Below, piece by piece: positions 25,367 through 31,382 of a DNA stretch of 31,382 nt. The stretch is from PGYU01 sp964637845. Its GTDB lineage: Bacteria; Bacteroidota; Ignavibacteria; Kapaibacteriales; UBA2268. The first letter of the stretch is position 1. Each line of letters starts with the position of its first letter. The stretch spans positions 1-31,382 of the forward strand of contig CAZWXI010000023.1 in the NCBI GenBank assembly GCA_964637845.1, written 5' to 3'. The notes beneath the pieces were generated by a model. It was not told the origin of the DNA. It saw only the letters and a list, made by a program, of their open reading frames with translations, and did no database searches. The translations under genes were made by a program, and so were the position numbers.

Positions 25367-26548
25367 TTAAAATAATCTTTGTTGAATCTCATTGTCTATA
25401 TCGTTTTCTATTTTCATTTCCGGGGGAGATTCAACATCCTTCCTGGGTACAATTCCCGCGTGGGACGATATATTGAGTAAAATTCCTATAGCGGCTGAGT
25501 AAATTAGCACTGCCGTGCCTCCATAACTTACAAACGGCATCGGTACACCCGTGGTTGGCAATAGCCCACTATTTACGCCTGCATTAACAAGCAAATAGGT
25601 AGCAAATGTCACTAGGATTCCGACTGCAAGAAAATATCCAAACGGGTCAGGTGCTTTTTTAGCAATTAACATGCCACGCCAGAAAACAATTGCGAATATT
25701 GCTATTATCGCAAAAAGACCCAAAAAGCCATATTCTTCACCGATTATTGCAAAGATGAAATCACCGTATGATTCGGGCAAAAACAAGTGAGACTGTTTGC
25801 TTTGCCCGGCTCCAACTCCGAAGAAACCACCATTACCAATTGCTATCAGAGCTTGATTTGATTGGTAATCCACGGCATCGGCAGCACTTGAATCTCCCAT
25901 GCCCAAAAAAGCGGTTAATCTCTTCAGTCTGTATTCTGCAGATACTAAATAAAATCCGACGCTGACAACACCCACTACAAATAGCCCACAAAGGTGCAAA
26001 AGATTTGTGTTTCCGATAAACATCATTACAATTGCAATGAGAAATATCACAAACATGGTCGAAAAATTTGGTTGTAATCCGATTAACAGACAAATGATTC
26101 CGGACCATAATATAAACGGAACGAAGCCCCTCTCGAAATCCTTTATAATATTCTGTTTAACTGCAAGAAGTGCCGCAAAATGAACAACAAGTGCAAATTT
26201 GGCGAACTCCGATGGTTGAAAACTCAATGGACCTAAATTTAGCCATCGAGATGCTCCCTTAACTGATGTCCCTGAGACAAGTACAATTATAAGAAGTATG
26301 ATGCCGAGAAAAATCATTGGTTTGGAAATTTTCTGCCAGATGTGGTAGTCTATTTTAGCAAATAAAAAGATTACTATTAGACCGAGCAGGACACGCAAAG
26401 TATGACTATAGAAGAAAAGTTCAGGGTCACCGAATCTGTATTGAGCAATAGGAGCGCTCGCACTGTAAACAAATGATATTGAAAACAGCATGAGCGCTAT
26501 AATTGGTAATAATATTATCCAGTCAATATGCCCTTTCGGGGGTGGCAT
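25367..26548 (-). CDS. ftsW: Peptidoglycan polymerase FtsW (SEDS family)
   Basis: A 393-aa polytopic inner-membrane glycosyltransferase that polymerises lipid II at the division site. Family landmarks are SASAPIAQYRFGDPELFF after the first helix, KGASRWLNLGPLSFQPSEFA, the large extracytoplasmic loop, and NSGLLPTTGVPMPFVSYGG with TAVLIYSAAIGILLNI near the end. About ten hydrophobic helices can be counted. FtsW is preferred over RodA because its start overlaps the murD stop (TAATG), the dcw-cluster order. In the usual dcw cluster murG follows ftsW; here the next gene is a PH-domain protein, so the cluster is split. Confidence 0.92.
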   Translation of the reverse strand: MPPPKGHIDWIILLPIIALMLFSISFVYSASAPIAQYRFGDPELFFYSHTLRVLLGLIVIFLFAKIDYHIWQKISKPMIFLGIILLIIVLVSGTSVKGASRWLNLGPLSFQPSEFAKFALVVHFAALLAVKQNIIKDFERGFVPFILWSGIICLLIGLQPNFSTMFVIFLIAIVMMFIGNTNLLHLCGLFVVGVVSVGFYLVSAEYRLKRLTAFLGMGDSSAADAVDYQSNQALIAIGNGGFFGVGAGQSKQSHLFLPESYGDFIFAIIGEEYGFLGLFAIIAIFAIVFWRGMLIAKKAPDPFGYFLAVGILVTFATYLLVNAGVNSGLLPTTGVPMPFVSYGGTAVLIYSAAIGILLNISSHAGIVPRKDVESPPEMKIENDIDNEIQQRLF

Positions 26549-27879
26549 TACAATTCTCTAACTAAGCTTTTGAAGACTTCGCCGCGATGTTCAAAATTCA
26601 TAAACATATCAAATGATTTGCATGCTGGGGTAAAGACGACCTTATCACCGGGATCTGCCGAAGCCAAAGACAATTTAACAGCTTCTTCGAGTGATTTAAC
26701 TTTGGTGCATCGCTGCATCAGGCAAAAATGGTTGAAAATGTTGTCAGCTTCTTCACCTAAGGCTATAATTAGCTTTACATTTTTTCGGACAATTTCATCA
26801 AGGGTAGAATAATCATTGTTATCTCCCCTGCCTCCCGCAATCCAAACGATTGGGGATGAATAGGCTTGTAGCGCATACCAAGTCGCATTGATATTGGTAG
26901 CTTTGGAATCATTGATAAAATCAATGTTGTGAATTGTACGGACTAACTCAAGCCGGTGCTCAACACCATTAAACTTCGATAAACTGTCGCGAATGTCCTC
27001 ATTGCTCAACTCAAAAGCACGAACAGCCAAGGCGGCAGCCATCGAATTATAGGTGTTATGAATACCGGGTAAACCTAAATCGGTAACCGACATAATAACC
27101 TCCTCTTTATCTGCATATTTATAAATCATTTTGCCACCGGCTGTATATATCCCCCTATCAACCGATTGCATCGAGATATAAACTGTTTCTGCATTAGTTT
27201 TATAAAACTTTTTCATTAACAGTTCATTATCCCGATTTAAAATTAATAAATTTTTTTCATTTTGATTTAAAGTAATTTTCCACTTTGATTCAACATAGGC
27301 ATCTAAAGTTCCGTGGTAATCCAAATGGTCGGGTGTAATGTTCAGAATAATAGCAACATTAGGGCGAAAAAGTTTTATTCGGGACAATTGATAGCTGCTA
27401 GCTTCAACTACTAAAATCTTTTCGCTATCATAATTTCTGACAACTTCGGAAAGTGGAACGCCAATGTTTCCGCAAGCTAAGGCTTTTCTACCAGAATGAT
27501 TAAACATAAACTCAATGAGAGCAGTAGTAGTTGTTTTGCCATTAGTTCCCGTAATTGCAATTATGGGATTTGAACAAAATTGATACGCAAACTCCAATTC
27601 GCTGATGATTTCAATATTACGTGATTCAGCTTGTTTAATTAACTCTGCGTTGGGCGGTACACCGGGTGAAGCAACAATTAAATCGACATTGTTAAGAATA
27701 TTTTCAGAACTTCCGCCCAATATAACTTCTATACCCGATGATTCAAGCTCGGATACCGTAGTATTAAACTCATCAGCCGCCTTTGAATCGCCTATAGCGA
27801 CTTTATAATTTTTAGTTACAGCGAGTTTGGCGGCGGCAACTCCACTTTTACCGGCTCCAATTACTAATAAATTTTGCAT
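26548..27879 (-). CDS. murD: UDP-N-acetylmuramoyl-L-alanine--D-glutamate ligase
   Basis: A 443-aa cytoplasmic Mur ligase that adds D-glutamate to UDP-MurNAc-L-Ala using ATP. The N-terminal Rossmann part binds the UDP substrate (LVIGAGKSGVAAAKLA, IVASPGVPPN). The central domain has the P-loop AITGTNGKTTTT, EASSYQLSRI and LNITPDHLDYHGTL. The C-terminal domain has GVEHRLELV, INDSKATNINATWYAL and WIAGGRGDNNDY. All are at normal positions. It is transcribed divergently from the deformylase gene, and ftsW follows with a one-base stop/start overlap. Confidence 0.97.
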   Translation of the reverse strand: MQNLLVIGAGKSGVAAAKLAVTKNYKVAIGDSKAADEFNTTVSELESSGIEVILGGSSENILNNVDLIVASPGVPPNAELIKQAESRNIEIISELEFAYQFCSNPIIAITGTNGKTTTTALIEFMFNHSGRKALACGNIGVPLSEVVRNYDSEKILVVEASSYQLSRIKLFRPNVAIILNITPDHLDYHGTLDAYVESKWKITLNQNEKNLLILNRDNELLMKKFYKTNAETVYISMQSVDRGIYTAGGKMIYKYADKEEVIMSVTDLGLPGIHNTYNSMAAALAVRAFELSNEDIRDSLSKFNGVEHRLELVRTIHNIDFINDSKATNINATWYALQAYSSPIVWIAGGRGDNNDYSTLDEIVRKNVKLIIALGEEADNIFNHFCLMQRCTKVKSLEEAVKLSLASADPGDKVVFTPACKSFDMFMNFEHRGEVFKSLVREL

Positions 27880-27972
27880 TATTCGTATTTTTGATGGTTG
27901 AACTTATACAAAAGTAAGTAGATTTAAATTAAAGATAATCGTTATTAGTTTTTTTAAAGTCATTTTAGAGTT
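27880..27972. promoter_or_regulatory. Divergent promoter region between murD and def
   Basis: A 93-base AT-rich gap between divergent starts, so it must serve both directions. Two matches to the Bacteroidota -7 consensus TAnnTTTG are present: TATTTTTG at 27886-27893 on the plus strand, and TACTTTTG on the minus strand (27909-27916), 30 bases from the murD start. Neither has a good upstream -33 TTTG at the usual spacing, so the exact sites are tentative. Confidence 0.3.
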
Positions 27973-28554
27973 ATGGTAATACCGATATATAATTGTTTCC
28001 ATGATGTTTTAAGAGAAAAATCATTCAGAGTTGAAGATTTTAATCAAGAGCTTAGTGATTTGGTCACTAATATGTTCGACACTCTTTACAATATATCAAA
28101 TGGTGTTGGTTTGGCCGGAAATCAAGTTGGAAGCAGCAAAGCATTGTTCATAGTTGATTTGAACGTTGGAGGCGAAAGTAAAAATCTCAATCCAATAACT
28201 GTAATTAACCCCGAGATATTATATTATTCGGACGAAGAGGAAGATGAAAATGAAGGATGTCTCAGCATTCCCGATTTTTATGAAAAAATCACAAGAGCTA
28301 AATCAATCCAAATCAGATATTATGACCTTGACATGAAGGAGATAAACACCGAAATAAGCGGTTTCTTAGCAAGAGTCATGCAACATGAATTTGACCACTT
28401 GCAAGGGAAGCTTATTTTCGATCATATATCACCATTGAGGCGTGCTTTAGCTAGAAGTAAATTGAATAGGATAAAAAGAGGTGACATTGTTCCGAACTAC
28501 CCGATGATTATGCCAGACGGTACGCTTTATGAGCCGGAAGGTGAACAATCCTAA
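27973..28554 (+). CDS. def: Peptide deformylase
   Basis: A 193-aa cytoplasmic metalloenzyme that removes the formyl group from nascent N-terminal methionine. The three motifs are GVGLAGNQ (residues 44-51, usually GxGLAAxQ, so with a Gly for Ala), EGCLS (94-98, metal ligand Cys96) and QHEFDH (137-142, ligands His138 and His142, catalytic Glu139). The N terminus MVIPIYNCFHDVLREK matches the family start and fixes the ATG at 27973. After the core there is a basic segment (RRALARSKLNRIKRGDI) then a short tail. It is read in the same direction as the AlbA_2 gene, 63 bases downstream. Confidence 0.96.
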   Translation: MVIPIYNCFHDVLREKSFRVEDFNQELSDLVTNMFDTLYNISNGVGLAGNQVGSSKALFIVDLNVGGESKNLNPITVINPEILYYSDEEEDENEGCLSIPDFYEKITRAKSIQIRYYDLDMKEINTEISGFLARVMQHEFDHLQGKLIFDHISPLRRALARSKLNRIKRGDIVPNYPMIMPDGTLYEPEGEQS

Positions 28555-28617
28555 TATTATCGATTTCTATCGTCAATAGTTTTGATACTGATGTAAAATT
28601 CCGATTGGTTTACTCCG

Positions 28618-29265
28618 ATGCACCCTAAAAAAATACTTGAAATAATCGCCGAAGGGGAATCCTCAACATTAGAATTCAAGAGAAAATCTACAACTCCACT
28701 CAAGTTAGCTAAAGAAATTTCTGCTCTTGCCAATACACGAGGCGGTACATTGCTCATAGGCGTTGATGATGACGGAACAATTTACGGCATAGAAAGTGAG
28801 AAAACCGAAATTGAAGCTGTAGAGGTAGCTTGCGGATTTCACATTGACCCTCCTATACATCCGACTATGGAAGTGGTTAATGTAAACGGTAAAGAAATAC
28901 TTTTTGTGAAAATTGATGAAGGACAACGCAAACCTCACAAATTATTAATTGAAAATCCGGAAACAAACCAAACTTACCATCGCGCGTATATTAGGATTGG
29001 CGAGAAATCAGTAGAAGCAAGTCGTGAGATGTATCGCCTCATGAAAAGCACCACATTGGGAAAGCCTTTAAAAATCAGTATCGGAGAAAATGAAAAGAAA
29101 CTATTTGCATATTTGGAGAAAAAGGAAACAGCTACCGTGAAAGATTTTTCAAGATTAGTAAACATTTCCGAAAGACGTGCCGAAAGGATAATAATTAAAT
29201 TAGTACAAGCGGGCGTACTTCAGATACATAATGATTCAACGAGAGACTATTTCACCCTCGTGTAG
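28618..29265 (+). CDS. AlbA_2 (Schlafen-like) domain protein with C-terminal winged helix
   Basis: A 215-aa protein. The N-terminal AlbA_2 domain, also called the divergent AAA-4 or Schlafen-like domain, shows EGESSTLEFKRKST, LAKEISALANTRGGTLLIGV, DDDGTIYGIE, then VKIDEGQRKPHKLL and RAYIRIGEKSVEASREMYRL. The C-terminal ~60 residues look like a winged helix: EKKLFAYLEKKETATVKDFS, RLVNISERRAERIIIKLVQA, GVLQIHNDSTRDYF. It is probably a DNA- or nucleotide-binding regulator; the ligand and target are unknown. It is a short, complete form. The stop is 2 bases from the convergent stop of the surface-protein gene, with no terminator visible between them. Confidence 0.85.
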   Translation: MHPKKILEIIAEGESSTLEFKRKSTTPLKLAKEISALANTRGGTLLIGVDDDGTIYGIESEKTEIEAVEVACGFHIDPPIHPTMEVVNVNGKEILFVKIDEGQRKPHKLLIENPETNQTYHRAYIRIGEKSVEASREMYRLMKSTTLGKPLKISIGENEKKLFAYLEKKETATVKDFSRLVNISERRAERIIIKLVQAGVLQIHNDSTRDYFTLV

Positions 29266-29267
29266 TA

Positions 29268-31382
29268 CTATTTAGCTATCATAAATGACTTAACTTCAAC
29301 AAATGGACCTGCTTCCAGTCTGATGAAATAAAGCCCTGAATTGAAGTTCTTGGCATCGATTATAATTTCATAGTTGCCCTGTTTGAGTTTACCGTCAACC
29401 AATGGCAACACTAAATTGCCGTCAACATCATATATCGCTAACTTCACATCAGTTTCGAATGCAATACCGTAGTTAATTTTAAATTCCGTTAAAGCCGGAT
29501 TGGGAGTTGGCTCGCTCAAGAAAAATCTGATTGCCGATGATGTGATGATTATTCGGTTTTCATTAAAACAAACTTCATTTGTTTCTACAATTGATAGATT
29601 CGTTACAGATTGGTAGCAGTCATAATCAAGCGTAGCGAATATTGGCGACTGCCCCATATCATTAAGTAAGGCAAGAAATTGAATACTGAACGCCTGAAAT
29701 ACATTTTGATTTGTTATTCGACCGTAGCCAGTTATTTCAAATTGACCAGAACCCAAATATTCAGCTTTGTCCCAAACCCAATACTCGGGTTGGTTCTGAT
29801 TTGTATTCAATTTCGAGACAAATGAGTTGTTAATATATCTCAATACAGTATTATCAAAGCTAATTCTAATGGTCAATTTCCTTAATTCATCGTTTGTAAT
29901 AGCCGGTAGCTTAATAAATACGGGATACGTAAATATCTGCCCGGGATCAAAAGTATATCTTGCTTTTTCGGCTGAAATTGAAAGTTCGCCCGCAGAACCG
30001 GTTAAGTTGACTGCAAGATCAATATTTGCCGAGTTTGGTATTTCCAATTTTGCATTGTATGCGCCGATTTTTTCCGGTTTGAAATATACTTTAAACGTAA
30101 ACTTCTCACCGCCTTTGATTAATACATCATCAGTTTGATTTATCGAAAATCCGTCGGTTCCCGTAATCTTGTGTTGTGAGAAATATATATAAATATCAGT
30201 TGCTTTACTTGTATTTGTGATGGTTATGTTATTTTCATGAGCACTGCATATTAATTTATTTCCAAAAGCAATACTATCGTCAAAATCAATATTAATCCCA
30301 TCGCATTCAGCATTAACTCTCGTTTCTTTCCATTCGGAGTTGAAAGATGCATCATAATTATCTGCAAGTATAATTATGGTATTGAGATGATTGCTACCTT
30401 GTTGCGGACTGAATATAACGGGAATCTCGAGCAATTCTTCGGTATCTAGGGTCAAATCCTTTGGATTTGACCCCGATTGCCAAACAAATTCGATATTCTG
30501 ATTTTCAAAATTAATTTCTTTGATTTTCAATTCCGATGACAAACTCGGGTTTTCCAGAACCAGGTTGGCAATTGTTGACTGACCCACTACAACTGTTTCG
30601 CCGCACTGCCAAGTGGCAATAAGTTTTGGAAGATAACCCGAACCTTTGATGGTGCCTATTAAATCTACAGTTTTAGACCTCACAGTAACATGTACTTCCG
30701 CATCATAATCAATTTCTTGCATTGGATTAAACCTCACGGGAATCCTAACTTCATCATTAGATTGAATCGGGAAAGGCACCGAGGGCAAGTCAAGAGCAAA
30801 TACACCACTTTTGTCATCAAGTGTAATTTCGTCAATGTATTCAATTCCATTGCTGTTATTCTTAATGAAAATTTCACCATTGTAAATGCCATTAATTCTA
30901 CGTCGTTCAAAGTCATAAGATGTCACTCTAACATCAGCAGAAATACCGAATCCAAGGAGTTTTGTTTCTGCATTTTTGCATGGTGAATCAACGAAAAAGT
31001 TAATAATTGCGGCTCTTTCGTTCATCTGGCTTGGTGTAAATGAAACAATTAAGTCAATACATACTCCTGGGTCAACAGGTACGCGATTATTTACTCGGAC
31101 GACATAATCGGGATAAGTTAAAGTAAAATCGAGTAAATTGAGACCACGAATCTTGGGGTCAATAAATACTCTGTAATTTGAATGATTTTTAAAGGCACAG
31201 AAAATAGTATCAGTCACCGTTTTGTTTAAATTTACTTCACCAAAATCATACGAGTCCAGCACAATTCCACCACAGCTGCCATTTCCGTTCAATTCAATAG
31301 TAATATCATCCATACAATTGCCCGTAATCACCAACCACGATGTCAAGGCCGTCGAATACTGGCTCAAGGAGCGCTTCAAGAA
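29268..31382 (-). CDS. Surface protein with T9SS type A sorting domain, N terminus missing
   Basis: About 680 credible residues of an exported protein. Several Ig-like units of the choice-of-anchor-D/ASH type are visible (SYDFGEVNLNKTVTDTIF, later IPVRFNPMQ, LEIPVIFSPQQGSN and FKVYFKPEKIGAY). A cohesin-like stretch follows (LTIRISFDNTVLRYINNSF to ATLDYDC). The last ~85 residues are a T9SS sorting domain: LSEPTPNPALTEFKINYG, VKLAIYDVDGNLVLPL, NFNSGLYFIRLEAG and ending KSFMIAK. There is no signal peptide; the peptide upstream of MDDITIELNGNGSCGG reads through DNA that is an antisense purB fragment, and the apparent TTG start at 31379 is not credible. The protein is therefore interrupted at about 31313-31320, with further N-terminal sequence missing. 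Confidence 0.82.
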   Translation of the reverse strand, partial: FLKRSLSQYSTALTSWLVITGNCMDDITIELNGNGSCGGIVLDSYDFGEVNLNKTVTDTIFCAFKNHSNYRVFIDPKIRGLNLLDFTLTYPDYVVRVNNRVPVDPGVCIDLIVSFTPSQMNERAAIINFFVDSPCKNAETKLLGFGISADVRVTSYDFERRRINGIYNGEIFIKNNSNGIEYIDEITLDDKSGVFALDLPSVPFPIQSNDEVRIPVRFNPMQEIDYDAEVHVTVRSKTVDLIGTIKGSGYLPKLIATWQCGETVVVGQSTIANLVLENPSLSSELKIKEINFENQNIEFVWQSGSNPKDLTLDTEELLEIPVIFSPQQGSNHLNTIIILADNYDASFNSEWKETRVNAECDGINIDFDDSIAFGNKLICSAHENNITITNTSKATDIYIYFSQHKITGTDGFSINQTDDVLIKGGEKFTFKVYFKPEKIGAYNAKLEIPNSANIDLAVNLTGSAGELSISAEKARYTFDPGQIFTYPVFIKLPAITNDELRKLTIRISFDNTVLRYINNSFVSKLNTNQNQPEYWVWDKAEYLGSGQFEITGYGRITNQNVFQAFSIQFLALLNDMGQSPIFATLDYDCYQSVTNLSIVETNEVCFNENRIIITSSAIRFFLSEPTPNPALTEFKINYGIAFETDVKLAIYDVDGNLVLPLVDGKLKQGNYEIIIDAKNFNSGLYFIRLEAGPFVEVKSFMIAK
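31321..31382 (+). other. purB: Internal fragment of an adenylosuccinate lyase (purB) reading frame, probable chimeric end
   Basis: The plus strand from about 31330 reads TNHDVKAVEYWLKERFK, a highly conserved internal motif of proteobacterial-type PurB. No start or upstream part of purB is present; to the left the sequence is the antisense of the surface-protein gene. Of these 62 bases, 33 are G or C, and 15 of the 17 codons from ACC (31330-31332) end in G or C, unlike the AT-rich remainder. A contig join or sequencing chimera is the simplest reading; a natural recombination remnant is less likely. Confidence 0.75.

Noticed and set aside
1..31382. Mobile elements, prophage, defence system, CRISPR array, tRNA or rRNA genes
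   Set aside because: No transposase, integrase, repeat-spacer pattern, att-like flanking repeats or RNA-gene signatures were seen; the genes are core or envelope types. The EVE and AlbA_2 proteins occur in defence loci elsewhere but have no defence partners here.

Overview
The window is AT-rich DNA from a Gram-negative member of the Bacteroidota/Chlorobiota/Ignavibacteriota group, possibly a Kapabacteria- or Ignavibacteria-like lineage. The lineage call rests on a C-terminal type IX secretion (T9SS) sorting domain, a PorV/PorQ-family barrel, a GWxTD-domain protein, a TonB-dependent receptor with an N-terminal carboxypeptidase-regulatory-like domain, a lipid A acyltransferase and family-9 glycosyltransferase, and HprK with a short HPF. 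No tRNA, rRNA, CRISPR array, transposase or prophage gene was seen. Coding density is very high and no gap between genes reaches 300 bases.

Layout. Positions 2-1696 (+) hold pepE (5' end outside the window), a thioredoxin-like lipoprotein and an EVE-domain protein. Positions 1668-27879 are all on the minus strand. Read in the direction of transcription they are: murD-ftsW; two bacterial-PH-domain membrane proteins, an unknown 179-aa protein and accD; a small outer-membrane barrel; hpf and hprK; dsbD; an exported superoxide dismutase; an ECF sigma factor overlapping an unusual anti-sigma-like/barrel fusion; TonB-dependent receptor; 1600-aa secreted protein; PorV-like barrel; GWxTD protein; lpxL-like acyltransferase; heptosyltransferase-like GT9. 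Positions 27973-29265 (+) hold peptide deformylase and an AlbA_2-domain protein. Positions 29268 to the right end (-) hold a surface protein with a T9SS sorting domain whose 5' end is missing.

How the genes fit together. The central minus-strand block (16480 to about 3620) looks like an envelope module. An ECF sigma factor is translationally coupled to a membrane protein with an anti-sigma-like cytoplasmic part and a barrel-like C terminus. Next come a TonB-dependent receptor, a giant exported protein with an Ig-like C-terminal domain, a PorV-type barrel (PorV shuttles T9SS cargo in other species) and a GWxTD protein. Both the receptor and the giant protein carry EF-hand/dockerin-like acidic loops. 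The rest is mostly envelope housekeeping (peptidoglycan, fatty acid and LPS synthesis, periplasmic disulfide reduction, superoxide defence) plus translation-related genes.

Caution: the last ~60 bases encode, on the plus strand, an internal piece of adenylosuccinate lyase (PurB) with GC-rich codon use unlike the rest. It abuts the truncated surface protein, so the right end looks like a chimeric join. The apparent N terminus of that surface protein should not be trusted.
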